From Symmachiella macrocystis (GTDB lineage: Bacteria > Planctomycetota > Planctomycetia > Planctomycetales > Planctomycetaceae): a DNA stretch of 64,000 bases. The translations under genes were made by a program, and so were the position numbers. This document shows positions 1-9,012 of this stretch, piece after piece (position 1 is the stretch's first letter; each line of letters opens with the position of its first letter). The DNA is taken from positions 2,825,490 to 2,889,489 of the forward strand of contig NZ_SJPP01000001.1 of NCBI RefSeq assembly GCF_007860075.1, written 5' to 3'. The notes under the pieces were generated by a model. It was not told the DNA's origin. It did not search any database and saw only the letters and a list, made by a program, of their open reading frames with translations.

Positions 1-504
1 CAGGAAGGAACTTATCCGCTTCCCGAAGCACAGATGGATCGTTTCATGCTCAAGGTTGTGGTGGATTATCCCAGCCGTAATGAGGAACTGGAAATCCTCT
101 CGCGGATGTCGAAGACCAAGAATTCGATGGAGATTTGTGCGGTAACCTCACCGGCAGAAATCGCCCAGGCGCGTGAGTTGGTCGACGAGATCTATGTCGA
201 TAGCAAAGTCCAAGAGTACGTTGTCGATTTGGTGATGGCGACCCGGAATCCGAGTGAATACGGATTGCCGATCAACGAGTTGATCCAGTATGGCGGTTCG
301 CCGCGGGCAACGATCAATTTGACGCTGGCCGGCAAAGCGAATGCCTTCCTGCATGGTCGCGGATATGTAACTCCGCAGGACATTAAGGACATTGCCTTGG
401 ATGTTCTTCGGCACCGCGTGGTCATCTCTTACGAGGCCGAAGCGGAAGACAAGACGTCGGATGACATCGTCCGGGCGATTATCGAACACATCCCTGTTCC
501 TTAA
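1..504 (+). CDS. moxR: MoxR-family AAA+ ATPase, C-terminal part (gene starts before the window)
   Basis: The open frame runs in from base 1 without a start codon, so only the last 167 residues are present. The segment begins with EGTYPLPEAQMDRF, the conserved MoxR stretch (sensor-1/arginine-finger side of the AAA+ core), followed by the helical lid domain with NELIQYGGSPRATI, another MoxR hallmark. MoxR ATPases act as chaperones for maturing complexes of von Willebrand A (VWA) proteins and are usually encoded just upstream of DUF58 and Bat genes, exactly as here (DUF58 follows after about 85 bases). What is seen: the motifs and the gene order. What is inferred: that it serves the BatA/BatB proteins downstream. 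Confidence 0.93.
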   Translation, partial: QEGTYPLPEAQMDRFMLKVVVDYPSRNEELEILSRMSKTKNSMEICAVTSPAEIAQARELVDEIYVDSKVQEYVVDLVMATRNPSEYGLPINELIQYGGSPRATINLTLAGKANAFLHGRGYVTPQDIKDIALDVLRHRVVISYEAEAEDKTSDDIVRAIIEHIPVP

Positions 505-589
505 TCCAAGGTGCGTGGGGTCCGCACGGCGGGCCCTGCAGGTTGTGTTCTAGTTTTATCGTGGCCAACGAAAGTGAGGTCTGAATTCG

Positions 590-1465
590 ATGATTCCCCT
601 GGAATTATTAAACAAACTGCGCCGCATCAAGATTCGCACGTCGCATTTGGCGGACGACATGTTGAGCGGCCAATATCATACGGCCTTCAAAGGCCGCGGC
701 GTTGAGTTTGAGGAGGTGCGTCCCTACCACGTTGGCGACGACGTACGGAGCATCGACTGGAACGTGACGGCCCGCTACGGCGAGCCGTACGTCAAACTGT
801 TCCGCGAGGAACGTGAGTTGACGGTCATGTTGTTGGTCGACCTCAGTCCCTCACAAGGCCTGGGGACGCACTATCAGACGAAGCGGGAATTGGTGACGGA
901 GTTGGGAGCAACGCTCGCATTCTCCGCCATCAAAAACAATGACAAGGTCGGCTTGAATCTATTCACCGACGGCATCGAAAAGGTGGTGCCGCCGGGGAAA
1001 GGTTCGCGTCACGTGATGCGGCTGATTCTGGAATTGATGTACTGCAACCCCATGGGCAGCGGCACGGATATTAAAGCCGCGTTGGAGCACCTCAATCGCA
1101 CGGTCAAACGGCGTTCGATCGTGTTTCTGGTGAGCGACTTCCAAGACGACAGTTACGAAAAAACCTTGCGGATCGCGACGCGGAAACACGATGTGATTCC
1201 GGTTGTTGTGGGCGACCAACGCGAGTTGGAAATCCCCAACGTCGGGTTGGTCGAACTTCGAGATGCAGAGAGCGGCCAGATTGTCACGTTGGATACGAGT
1301 AGCCGCCGACATCGCGCGTTGTATGCCGAGCATGCCAAGCGGGTCGGTGAAAAGCGGGACGCACTGTTCACGAAACTGAAAATGGACCCGATTCACATTC
1401 AAACCGGCGACGACTTCGTCGATCCACTTCGAAAATTCTTTCACAAACGGGAGGCTCGGCGATGA
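590..1465 (+). CDS. DUF58 domain protein (VWA-like), Bat operon
   Basis: This 291-residue protein has the DUF58 signature near residues 35-85: GRGVEFEEVRPYHVGDDVRS, then IDWNVTARYGEPYVKLF. It is followed by a VWA-like core with DLSPSQ, a DxSxS-type metal site. No signal peptide or membrane helix is visible, so it is probably cytoplasmic or membrane-associated through partners. ATG at 590 follows a GAGGT ribosome binding site. The end overlaps the next start by four bases (ATGA), which suggests translational coupling. DUF58 proteins regularly sit between moxR and the bat genes; their biochemical role is not established, but a chaperone-client or adaptor role is commonly proposed. Confidence 0.92.
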   Translation: MIPLELLNKLRRIKIRTSHLADDMLSGQYHTAFKGRGVEFEEVRPYHVGDDVRSIDWNVTARYGEPYVKLFREERELTVMLLVDLSPSQGLGTHYQTKRELVTELGATLAFSAIKNNDKVGLNLFTDGIEKVVPPGKGSRHVMRLILELMYCNPMGSGTDIKAALEHLNRTVKRRSIVFLVSDFQDDSYEKTLRIATRKHDVIPVVVGDQRELEIPNVGLVELRDAESGQIVTLDTSSRRHRALYAEHAKRVGEKRDALFTKLKMDPIHIQTGDDFVDPLRKFFHKREARR

Positions 1466-2508
1466 GCCGTCTGATGAAAATCTCACATAACAAATTAAAT
1501 CGATGCAGATCGTTCACATGCTCTGCGTTCGCAGCGGCGGCCATCCTGTTGCTGGCGGGCCAACTGCAGGCCCAATCGACGCCTGCGGACTCAGCGGAAA
1601 AGGGCGTGGCATTCACCACGCAAAGCGGCCCCGCGGAAATGACAACCACAGTCGATCGCTCTGCGGCGCAAATCGCGGAGCGGATTCGACTGACTTTATC
1701 GGTGGTTGTTCCCGAAGCGGTGACTGTCTCGTTCCCTGAGCAGCCCACTTCGCTGGGGCAACTGGATGTCGTCGACGTCACCGACAAGCCGGATATTCCG
1801 TTGGGAGACCAACGGAGTTGGACGCGGGTCTACGAGTTGGAATCACTGCTTTCCGGGGATCAACAGATTCCGGAGATCGCGGTAGCATTCACCGACAAAC
1901 GGGGGGAGACCCCGCAACACGGCGTTGTTACCTCGCAGTCGATTCCAATTTCTATCACCAGTGTCCTGGAAGGCCAGGCGGATCCGACGCAGTTTCGCGA
2001 CCTGAAAGGGGTTGTCGACCTACCCATCACCGCTCCGCCGACTTATACGGCGTGGTGGATCGCTGGTGGAACCGGATTGGTAATTGCGACCTTGTTATTG
2101 GTTGTCGCACTGCGAAACCGACGACAGTTAACCGCTGAGCAATGGGCCTTGGCCGAGATGGACCGGTTGGTTGACGAGCAGCATGTTGAGCAAGGACGGG
2201 TGCAACTGTTTTATTCGCGCCTGACCGACATCGTACGCATCTATATCGAGCGTCGTTTTGAAATCGCCGCTCCACGACTGACAACCGACGAGTTTTTGGC
2301 ACACATTCGCGACGGGGAAACACTCAGCCGCGAACATTGTGAATTACTAAAGGACTTTTTGACGCAAGCAGACATCGTCAAATTCGCGAGTTACTGCCCG
2401 GCGACGTCGGACGGCAATGAGGCGATGGAAACGGCGCGTCGCTTTGTGGCGGAGACCGCTCCGACGCGTAAACAATCCGACCCTAACCCCGTCGCTCAGG
2501 AGGCATAA
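1462..2508 (+). CDS. Exported single-pass membrane protein of the Bat operon (DUF4381-like)
   Basis: A 348-residue protein with a probable signal peptide (hydrophobic run around residues 22-38 ending in LQAQ), an extracytoplasmic beta-rich region of about 150 residues, one membrane helix near residues 193-215 (WWIAGGTGLVIATLLLVVAL) and a cytoplasmic helical domain with LFYSRLTDIVRIYIERRFEI. This architecture and position between DUF58 and BatA match the DUF4381-type proteins of MoxR-Bat operons. Start ATG overlaps the stop of the DUF58 gene. The function of this family is unknown; the extracytoplasmic part resembles the Ig-like modules of BatD in character, which is an inference from composition only. 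Confidence 0.75.
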   Translation: MSRLMKISHNKLNRCRSFTCSAFAAAAILLLAGQLQAQSTPADSAEKGVAFTTQSGPAEMTTTVDRSAAQIAERIRLTLSVVVPEAVTVSFPEQPTSLGQLDVVDVTDKPDIPLGDQRSWTRVYELESLLSGDQQIPEIAVAFTDKRGETPQHGVVTSQSIPISITSVLEGQADPTQFRDLKGVVDLPITAPPTYTAWWIAGGTGLVIATLLLVVALRNRRQLTAEQWALAEMDRLVDEQHVEQGRVQLFYSRLTDIVRIYIERRFEIAAPRLTTDEFLAHIRDGETLSREHCELLKDFLTQADIVKFASYCPATSDGNEAMETARRFVAETAPTRKQSDPNPVAQEA

Positions 2509-2511
2509 ATC

Positions 2512-3588
2512 ATGTTCACCACCGCATCTAGCTGGTTTCTCATGCTACTGGCAGCCGTGCCGTTCGTGGCCTGGTATGTCCTGCGAAAACGCAAAACGAC
2601 CTCGGTCGCGTTCAGCGATACGAGCGGATTACAAAATCTTCCCAAGACGTGGAAACAACGCCTCGCTTGGGTCCCGCCCGCATTGCGGATTGCCGCTGTG
2701 GTGCTGTTGATCGTCGCTTTAGCACGGCCGCAAGAAGGCCGAAAACAGACGGTCAGCGAATCCGAAGGGATTGCCATCGAAATGGTGGTCGACCGGAGCG
2801 GCAGTATGCAGGCCATGGATTTTGAAGTCGAAGGCCAACCGGTCGACCGTTTGACTGCGGTCAAAGACGTGGCCGGCAAATTCATTACCGGCGGCGAAGC
2901 TTTGGAAGGACGGTTCAGCGATTTGATCGGTTTGGTGACATTCGCACGGCATGCCGATGGCATCAGCCCGCCGACACTGGACCACCCATTTCTCATCGCA
3001 CAGTTAAATCAGTCTGAAATCGTCGACGACCGCAATGAAGACGGCACCGCCATCGGTGATGCCATGGGATTGGCGGTCGAAAAACTGACCGCCTTGGATA
3101 ACGACCGGGACGACAAGGTCAAAAGCAAGGTCATGATCCTACTGACGGACGGTGAGAACAATGCCGGGGATGTGAATCCAATCCAAGCGGCGGAACTAGC
3201 TGCGACGTTGGGAGTGAAGATCTACACGATCGGCGTCGGCACGCAAGGACAAGCACCGGTGCCGGTGGTCGACCCGTTCACCGGGCGTAAGGAGTACCGG
3301 ATGATGGAGGTCAATATTGATGAAGAGACGTTGACCAAAGTCGCGGAGCTGACCGGCGGCAACTACTTCCGAGCCACCGACACAGCCTCATTGGCAGCTA
3401 TCTACGAAAAGATTGATGAACTGGAAAAGAGCCGTGTGGAAGAGAAGCAGTATGTGGACTATCGCGAATGGGCGATCGAACCGGTGCAAGTCGCCGGCAT
3501 GAAGATGCCTCCGCTGGTCCTGTTAGCACTTTTTGCACTCGTGGCACAGGTTGTGCTTAGTCATACGATGTTCCGACGGCTTGTTTAA
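2512..3588 (+). CDS. batA: BatA-like VWA domain membrane protein
   Basis: A 358-residue protein with two N-terminal hydrophobic segments (about residues 8-24 and 56-71), a VWA domain and a C-terminal membrane helix (about 330-352). The metal-ion-dependent adhesion site is intact: DRSGSM at residues 94-99 (DxSxS), a conserved Thr region around EDGTAIGDAMGLA and LTDGENNAGD. This is the Aerotolerance BatA layout. It starts at an ATG preceded by AGGAGG, only three bases after the previous stop. BatA and BatB are expected to form membrane-anchored VWA complexes facing the periplasm; the original link to aerotolerance comes from Bacteroides and the function here is inferred. Confidence 0.92.
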   Translation: MFTTASSWFLMLLAAVPFVAWYVLRKRKTTSVAFSDTSGLQNLPKTWKQRLAWVPPALRIAAVVLLIVALARPQEGRKQTVSESEGIAIEMVVDRSGSMQAMDFEVEGQPVDRLTAVKDVAGKFITGGEALEGRFSDLIGLVTFARHADGISPPTLDHPFLIAQLNQSEIVDDRNEDGTAIGDAMGLAVEKLTALDNDRDDKVKSKVMILLTDGENNAGDVNPIQAAELAATLGVKIYTIGVGTQGQAPVPVVDPFTGRKEYRMMEVNIDEETLTKVAELTGGNYFRATDTASLAAIYEKIDELEKSRVEEKQYVDYREWAIEPVQVAGMKMPPLVLLALFALVAQVVLSHTMFRRLV

Positions 3589-3603
3589 TAGCCCTTTGAC
3601 AAA

Positions 3604-3638
3604 GGGTGCCACTGCTGCACAAGCCGGCAGTGGCACCC
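3604..3638. repeat. Perfect 12-bp inverted repeat (REP-like palindrome) between batA and batB
   Basis: GGGTGCCACTGC (3604-3615) and GCAGTGGCACCC (3627-3638) are exact reverse complements separated by an 11-base loop. There is no T-run after it, so it is not a typical intrinsic terminator. It occupies the only sizeable intergenic gap (108 bases) of the otherwise tight bat operon. The GTGCCACTG core looks like a dispersed palindromic repeat, but copy number cannot be checked in this window. Confidence 0.75.
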
Positions 3639-3696
3639 GACCTTGTTATTCCCGCATTCCTCATCGACGTTTTACCCATATTCTGAAAGACGTGTC

Positions 3697-4818
3697 ATGG
3701 ATATTCAAATCGGCAATTACGCCAACTTCAACTACTTGTGGCTGGTGGCCGCAGTTGTGGCGGTGACCGTCGCCGCAGCCGTGGCAAATCGCCGCGCTGT
3801 GGCAAGATTCGCCACCAAAAACCTGACGCCGTTCCTATTTCCTGCTTCGGGACGTCGACGAATTTTCAAATTGGGAATCGTCTCGGCCGCCTTGGCCACC
3901 ATGGTCTTGGCCTTAGTCGATGTGCGTTGGGGCAAGACGTGGCGTGAGGTTCCGCAAAAGGGAATCGAGGTCATGTTCCTGCTGGACGTCTCGCGGTCGA
4001 TGTTGGCCGAAGACGTGACACCAAACCGTCTTGAACGGGCGAAACAACAGATTAAGGATATGGTCGACGAAATGGCCGGCGACCGCGTCGGGCTGGTGGT
4101 CTTCGCCGGGGACGTCCGTCAGAAGATCCCGCTGACCAGTCATTACAACGACTTCAAACGGACGCTGGACGAAGTTGGTCCGCACGAAGTCGACCGCGGT
4201 GGATCGCGGATCGGCGATGCGATCGGCATGGCATCCGAAGCATTTCTGGATAAAACGTCCGACCACAAGGCCATTGTGATCTTTACTGATGGCGAAGACC
4301 ATGAAAGTGACCCTGTGGCAGTGGCCGAAGCAATGCACCAAGCCAATGGAATCCGCATGTTTACCGTGGGACTGGGCGATGGCGAACAAGGTTCGCGGGT
4401 GCCGGTGCAATCTTCGCCGCGGCATCGTAGCTACCTAACGCACAACGGCGAGCAGATTTGGTCGAAGATGAATGGCGAGGTCCTGAAGCAAATCGCCTTG
4501 AAAACCGACGGGGCCTACATCCCGGCCGGGACGAAGCAAGTCGACATGGCGAGCGTCTATCGTCAATACGTCGCTCAAGTGAATGAGCAAGATTTCGAGA
4601 CCGCCCGCATCAACAGTTACATTCCGCGGTACCAATGGATTGTCGGTTTGGCATTGTTATTGCTCTTAACAGACACGCTGTTGAGTGGCAGCAAACGAGC
4701 TTCGGCAGTTCCTCACCGTTACGGTGTCGAGACGCCGCCGCAAGACGCACCTTTGAAACCGACGAGACATTCGAAATCCTCAACCCATCGCACCTCCAAG
4801 CACACCCATGCGGCGTGA
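3697..4818 (+). CDS. batB: BatB-like VWA domain membrane protein
   Basis: From the ATG at 3697 the protein has 373 residues. An earlier in-frame start at 3643 is possible but would place the start close to the palindrome and add an unlikely polar leader; the 3697 start places a membrane helix directly at the N-terminus. Two membrane helices (about 14-30 and 58-76) are followed by a VWA domain with MIDAS DVSRSM at 97-102 and FTDGEDHESDP, and a final helix around WIVGLALLLLLTDTLLSG. It is the paralogue of the preceding BatA. The C-terminus is basic and Ser/Thr-rich (HSKSSTHRTSKHTHAA) and overlaps the possible upstream start of the next gene. Confidence 0.9.
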   Translation: MDIQIGNYANFNYLWLVAAVVAVTVAAAVANRRAVARFATKNLTPFLFPASGRRRIFKLGIVSAALATMVLALVDVRWGKTWREVPQKGIEVMFLLDVSRSMLAEDVTPNRLERAKQQIKDMVDEMAGDRVGLVVFAGDVRQKIPLTSHYNDFKRTLDEVGPHEVDRGGSRIGDAIGMASEAFLDKTSDHKAIVIFTDGEDHESDPVAVAEAMHQANGIRMFTVGLGDGEQGSRVPVQSSPRHRSYLTHNGEQIWSKMNGEVLKQIALKTDGAYIPAGTKQVDMASVYRQYVAQVNEQDFETARINSYIPRYQWIVGLALLLLLTDTLLSGSKRASAVPHRYGVETPPQDAPLKPTRHSKSSTHRTSKHTHAA

Positions 4819-4837
4819 CCTGATAAGGACCAAAACC

Positions 4838-6244
4838 ATGAACATCAAAACGATATTTCGATCCAAACTGGTAAAGACCTCTGTGCCGTTGCTGGCCCTG
4901 GCGGCATTCGCTCCGGGACAGCCGGCAATGGCGGGCGAAAATGATTTCGCCAATCTCGTCAATCGCGGTAATGCCGCTCTCACTGAAGGGCAGGTGGATA
5001 AGGCGCTGGAGGACTATCAGCAAGCGGCAACGCTGGCACCGAATCGTAACGAACTGAAATACAACGAAGCGATCGCCCTATACCGCCAAGGCGACACGGA
5101 ACGCGCCCGGCAATTGTTCGCCGAAGCGACCGCGACACGCAATGGGAAACTGGAAGCGAAAGCGCGGTTTAATCTCGCGAATTGCGACTATACCGATGCC
5201 TTGAAACTGGCCGAACAAGATCGCGACGCGGCGATCGAAAAAGCACGGTCGGCCATCTCCCACTACCGTGGCAGCTTAGCTGCTGACGCCAACGACTCCG
5301 ATGCGCGAGCCAACATCGAATTGGCTAGCCTGTTGATCAACAAGCTGCAAGAAGAGCAAAAACAAGAAGAAGAACAACAGCAGGACGAGCAGCAACAGCA
5401 AGATCAGCAACAAGATCAACAGCAGCAGGAACAACAACAGGACTCGGAGAATCAGGACCAACAGCAAGACCAACAACAGAACCAGGATCAAGAGCAACAA
5501 CAAGACCAGCAGCAGAACCAGGATCAACAACAGGATCAAAACCAGGACCAACAAGATTCCTCTGAATCGGAATCCGACTCGCAAGATCAGCAGAACGAAT
5601 CCCAGGATCAACAAGGCGAGCAGGGAGAGGATGAAGAAGAATCGCAGCAGGATGAACAACAAGGTTCCGGCAAGCAGGACGAGCAGTCAGAAGATGATGC
5701 CCAGCCGGAAGATAAACAAGACGAAGCTGACCAGCAGGACTCTGGTGAACAGAATTCCGACCAACAGGATTCCGAGAAGCAGGACGAGCAAAAATCCGAC
5801 CAGGGCAACCCGTCGGATCAGCAAAACCAAGACCAGCAGGATCCGCAACAACAGGATCAACAGTCCGGTGGTCAGCCTCAGTCTCCCGAGGAGCAGCAAG
5901 ACAAATCCGATATGCATAACGAGCCGCAACCGGGTGATGAGCAACAGGACGAGCAGCAACAACCGGCTCAGCCGCACGGCGCCGACCCGCAATCCGCTGA
6001 AGATCAACAACAGACGCAGCAATCGGGCGGCGCCGTCGGCCAGGCCGGCGACGAGGAAGCACAAGGCGAACCCCAGGCCGCAGCCGCTGCCGCAGCAGAG
6101 CACGGCGAAGAAATGGAGCAAGCCATGACCAAGCAGGAAGCACTAAAAATGTTGCAAGCCGTCCGCGATCGCGACTTGATGCGACGGATGCAAAACCTCA
6201 AGAAAGTGCAAAGCCGTTACGTTCCCGTTGATAAAGATTGGTAA
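4838..6244 (+). CDS. batC: BatC-like TPR protein with a giant Gln/Asp/Glu-rich low-complexity region
   Basis: From the ATG at 4838 (AAGGA seven to twelve bases upstream) the product has 468 residues. It opens with a signal peptide ending about residue 34 (QPAMAG), then TPR units (about 40-110; NRGNAALTEGQVDKALEDYQ and NEAIALYRQGDTERARQLF), then about 260 residues almost entirely of Q, D, E, S and N, and a short ordered C-terminus containing EMEQAMTKQEALKMLQAVRD and ending LKKVQSRYVPVDKDW. TPR plus a charged tail and a conserved C-terminal DKDW-type ending is usual for BatC, but this tail is very long. An alternative start at 4808 overlaps batB. Probably periplasmic; binding to BatA/BatB is inferred. 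Confidence 0.87.
   Translation: MNIKTIFRSKLVKTSVPLLALAAFAPGQPAMAGENDFANLVNRGNAALTEGQVDKALEDYQQAATLAPNRNELKYNEAIALYRQGDTERARQLFAEATATRNGKLEAKARFNLANCDYTDALKLAEQDRDAAIEKARSAISHYRGSLAADANDSDARANIELASLLINKLQEEQKQEEEQQQDEQQQQDQQQDQQQQEQQQDSENQDQQQDQQQNQDQEQQQDQQQNQDQQQDQNQDQQDSSESESDSQDQQNESQDQQGEQGEDEEESQQDEQQGSGKQDEQSEDDAQPEDKQDEADQQDSGEQNSDQQDSEKQDEQKSDQGNPSDQQNQDQQDPQQQDQQSGGQPQSPEEQQDKSDMHNEPQPGDEQQDEQQQPAQPHGADPQSAEDQQQTQQSGGAVGQAGDEEAQGEPQAAAAAAAEHGEEMEQAMTKQEALKMLQAVRDRDLMRRMQNLKKVQSRYVPVDKDW
5349..6050 (+). repeat. Degenerate CAR/GAY codon repeat coding the poly-Gln/Asp tract of BatC
   Basis: The DNA is a long irregular run of CAA/CAG with GAC/GAT/GAA codons, giving units such as QDQQQDQ and DQQQNQDQ. 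Units vary at synonymous positions, so the tract is not a fresh microsatellite, yet length variation between strains would be expected. Confidence 0.85.
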
Positions 6245-6295
6245 TCCACTGCCCGGCCTGATTGGTTTGGCGCATTATATTTTGGAGCATAAGCG

Positions 6296-8191
6296 ATGAA
6301 ATCAAGATCCTCTTTCACAATTGCGGCACTGGCAATCGCCATGCTGAGCGGCGCCGGTTTCGCCGCAACCCCGGCCTCGGCCGCTCAAGTGCGGGCGTCC
6401 TTATCGACGCGCGAAGCCTATGTCGGCTCGCCGATTACGTTGTCCGTAGAGATCGAGAATGCGGATTCCTCCGTCGTTCCCCAGATTCCGCAGGTCGATG
6501 GATTGGAAATCAAGTCCATGGGATCACCCAGCCGGAGTTCGCAAACAACGATCATTAATGGACGGCGATCGCACCGTGTTTCCGAAACACACGCCTGGCG
6601 GATCGTGCCCCGGCGAACCGGGACGTTCGAAATTCCCTCGATCGATATCAAGGTGGGCGGCCAGACTGTTTCGACGCGTCCGCAACGTTTTGTTGTGACC
6701 CGCAGCGAAACTGGTGATCTGCTGTTCGCTGAAATCGTGGGACATGACGACAAAATCTACGTCGGCCAGCCGATGAATTTGACGTTGAAAATCTGGGTCA
6801 AGCCGTACTACGACCGTTCCCTGGACATCAAACTGGGGGAAGGAGATATGTGGCAGATGATTTCCGTCGACCGCAGCCAATGGGGCGTTTTTAGCGAACG
6901 CATGCAGGAACTGGCTGAAAACAACCAGCGACCCGGTGGTGAAGAAGTGCTTCGCGCCGATGCCGATGGAAACGAGCATAGCTACTACCAGTATGAAATT
7001 CCCGCCACGATTTACCCCAAGCGTCCGGGCGAAGTCGACGCCGAAGATGTACAAATCGTTGTCGACTATCCCACCCGTTTGGGCAAATCGCGCGATCCAT
7101 TTGATTCGTTTTTCGGCGGACGCAGTAGCATGTTCGGCGGCGATATGCCGAGTATGTTCGGACCGAAGTTGGTCGTCGCCGACGCACGGCCCATCGTGGC
7201 CACGGCCAGTGTCAATGCGACGCTCGTCTCGGATGTTCCCACAGAAAACCGTCCTGATGACTATCGCGGAACGGTGGGGCAATATCGAATCGGCACGCAA
7301 GCCACACCGACCGACGTGCAGGCCGGGGATCCGATTACACTGTACATCGGCATCAGCGGCGATGGTCCGATGGAATTGGTGCAAGCCCCCTCACTGAGTG
7401 TGTTGTCGTCCGACTTTCGCGTCTCCGATGACCCGCTGGCGGGAATCGTGCAGGATGATACGAAACTGTTCACCGTCAGCATTCGACCACGTAAAGCAGG
7501 GATCACCGAGATTTCAGCGATTCCGTTAACCTTTTTCGATCCCAACCGGGAAGAGTTTGTCACGGTCAAAAGCGAGCCGATCAAGATCAACGTGACGCCG
7601 GGCAATAACCTAGCCGCCAGCGCCATCGTCGGTCGACAAGGAAACGGTTCGCAGCCGGCCGCTGATCCGCAACAGCCACAATCGTTTGTTAGTTACGCGA
7701 ATTTTACCGGTGACAATGTTCTCGCGGTCACGCGACCGATGGGAGATTGGCCCTGGACGATCGCTTTTGTGTTTCCGCCATTGCTGTTTGTCGGCACGGT
7801 GTTGTATCGCAATCGCGAGCACTTGGGGCATTGGATGACCATCATGCCGGGATCGAACCAGCGGGCGTTCAATGCCATGTTGGACCGGGCCAAATCGCCG
7901 GGTGAAGTCATCGAAGCACTGCGGATGTATTTGGCGAGCTGCCTGAATCAGCCGAGCTCGACGATGAGTCCTCGCGATATGATCATCGAATTACGCTCGC
8001 GCGGTTTCAGCGGGCTTGATGAATGTGAGCAGACGATCGAACAGTGCGAACGTTGTAGTTACGCCGCTTCGGGCGGAGTCGACATCGCTGGTTTGATTCA
8101 GACGGCCAAATCGTCTGTTGCCGGCATTGGCAGTGCCCCCAACTATTCCAACACCACCATGAATTCGAGACTACAAGGAACTCAAATATGA
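6296..8191 (+). CDS. batD: BatD-like protein (oxygen tolerance family)
   Basis: A 631-residue exported protein. A signal peptide ends around residue 30 (TPASAAQ), followed by repeated Ig-like beta modules with typical BatD phrases: ASLSTREAYVGSPITLSVEI, WRIVPRRTGTFEIPSIDIKV and YEIPATIYPKRPGEVDAEDV. A single membrane helix lies near residue 485-503 (WTIAFVFPPLLFVGTVLY), followed by a cytoplasmic helical tail with SPGEVIEALRMYLASCL. ATG at 6296 follows GGAGCATAAGCG. The stop overlaps the next start. It is the large periplasmic partner of the VWA proteins in this operon; molecular function is not known. Confidence 0.88.
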   Translation: MKSRSSFTIAALAIAMLSGAGFAATPASAAQVRASLSTREAYVGSPITLSVEIENADSSVVPQIPQVDGLEIKSMGSPSRSSQTTIINGRRSHRVSETHAWRIVPRRTGTFEIPSIDIKVGGQTVSTRPQRFVVTRSETGDLLFAEIVGHDDKIYVGQPMNLTLKIWVKPYYDRSLDIKLGEGDMWQMISVDRSQWGVFSERMQELAENNQRPGGEEVLRADADGNEHSYYQYEIPATIYPKRPGEVDAEDVQIVVDYPTRLGKSRDPFDSFFGGRSSMFGGDMPSMFGPKLVVADARPIVATASVNATLVSDVPTENRPDDYRGTVGQYRIGTQATPTDVQAGDPITLYIGISGDGPMELVQAPSLSVLSSDFRVSDDPLAGIVQDDTKLFTVSIRPRKAGITEISAIPLTFFDPNREEFVTVKSEPIKINVTPGNNLAASAIVGRQGNGSQPAADPQQPQSFVSYANFTGDNVLAVTRPMGDWPWTIAFVFPPLLFVGTVLYRNREHLGHWMTIMPGSNQRAFNAMLDRAKSPGEVIEALRMYLASCLNQPSSTMSPRDMIIELRSRGFSGLDECEQTIEQCERCSYAASGGVDIAGLIQTAKSSVAGIGSAPNYSNTTMNSRLQGTQI

Positions 8192-9012
8192 AAACCAACC
8201 GCACTATTGCTGGCTTCGCGATTTTGGTCGCAGCCCTGTTAGCATCTACTTTCGATCCGGGACAGGCTCGGGCGGGGGAATTGAATCATGAACAACAACA
8301 AACGATCCTGCACGAAGCCAACACGCTGTACGAAAGCGGGACAGCCAACGCAACCGATCGCGCCTTGTCAAAGGAGGCATTCGAAGCGGCTGCGGCGAAG
8401 TATCAAACGCTCGTCGACGACGGCGTTAACAACTGGCAAATGCACTTCAACCTCGGCAACGCGTACTTGCAAAGCGGTGCTTTGGGGCGAGCCATCGCCA
8501 ACTACGAACGGGCGGCGGCGATGACCGGCGACAAAGCTGTGCACGCCAATCTGGAGCATGCCCGATCGTTGGTGAAAACCGAAGCACCGGCGGCAATTCC
8601 GCAAACGACGTGGGAGAGCGCCCAACAACATCTAGCGGCCGTTCCGCTCGAGAATCTGTTGATGGTCGCCGCTATCGCCTGGGCTTGTTTCTGGATCACG
8701 ATGAGTCTGCGGATACCAAATTGGCAACGCTCGATGAAAACCATCGGGGTCGTGGCTACCGGACTATTTTTGTCTGCCACGTTGATCATGGCCAACCGCG
8801 ATCAAGAGCCCCAATTGCCCGTGGGAATTATCACCGCCGACCAAGTCCCACTACGCGAAGGCAACGGGGAGGCGTTCGGTTCTCAAGAGGGGACGTCGCT
8901 GATCGAAGGCGAACGCGTTCAGGTCGTCGAGCAACGCGGTGAGTGGATCCATGTGCAATTGCATGATGGTCGTACCGGTTGGTTAACTGATTCCCAACTG
9001 GAAGTGATTTAA
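8188..9012 (+). CDS. batE: BatE-like protein: TPR, two membrane helices, bacterial SH3 domain
   Basis: A 274-residue protein starting at an ATG that overlaps the batD stop (ATGA). It has a signal peptide (to about residue 30, GQARAG), TPR-like helices (WQMHFNLGNAYLQSGALGRA, about residues 75-110), two membrane helices (about 153-171 and 182-198) and a C-terminal SH3b domain (VPLREGNGEAFGSQEGTSLI to GRTGWLTDSQLEVI). This is the BatE arrangement and closes the operon. SH3b domains often bind peptidoglycan or peptides, which would fit a periplasmic complex; that is an inference. Confidence 0.85.
   Translation: MKTNRTIAGFAILVAALLASTFDPGQARAGELNHEQQQTILHEANTLYESGTANATDRALSKEAFEAAAAKYQTLVDDGVNNWQMHFNLGNAYLQSGALGRAIANYERAAAMTGDKAVHANLEHARSLVKTEAPAAIPQTTWESAQQHLAAVPLENLLMVAAIAWACFWITMSLRIPNWQRSMKTIGVVATGLFLSATLIMANRDQEPQLPVGIITADQVPLREGNGEAFGSQEGTSLIEGERVQVVEQRGEWIHVQLHDGRTGWLTDSQLEVI

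Noticed and set aside
5337-6143. Long open frames on the minus strand and in another plus frame opposite the batC repeat
   Set aside because: They are caused by the CAR/GAY codon bias of the Gln/Asp tract, give low-complexity Leu/Val/Arg-rich products and have no ribosome binding site.
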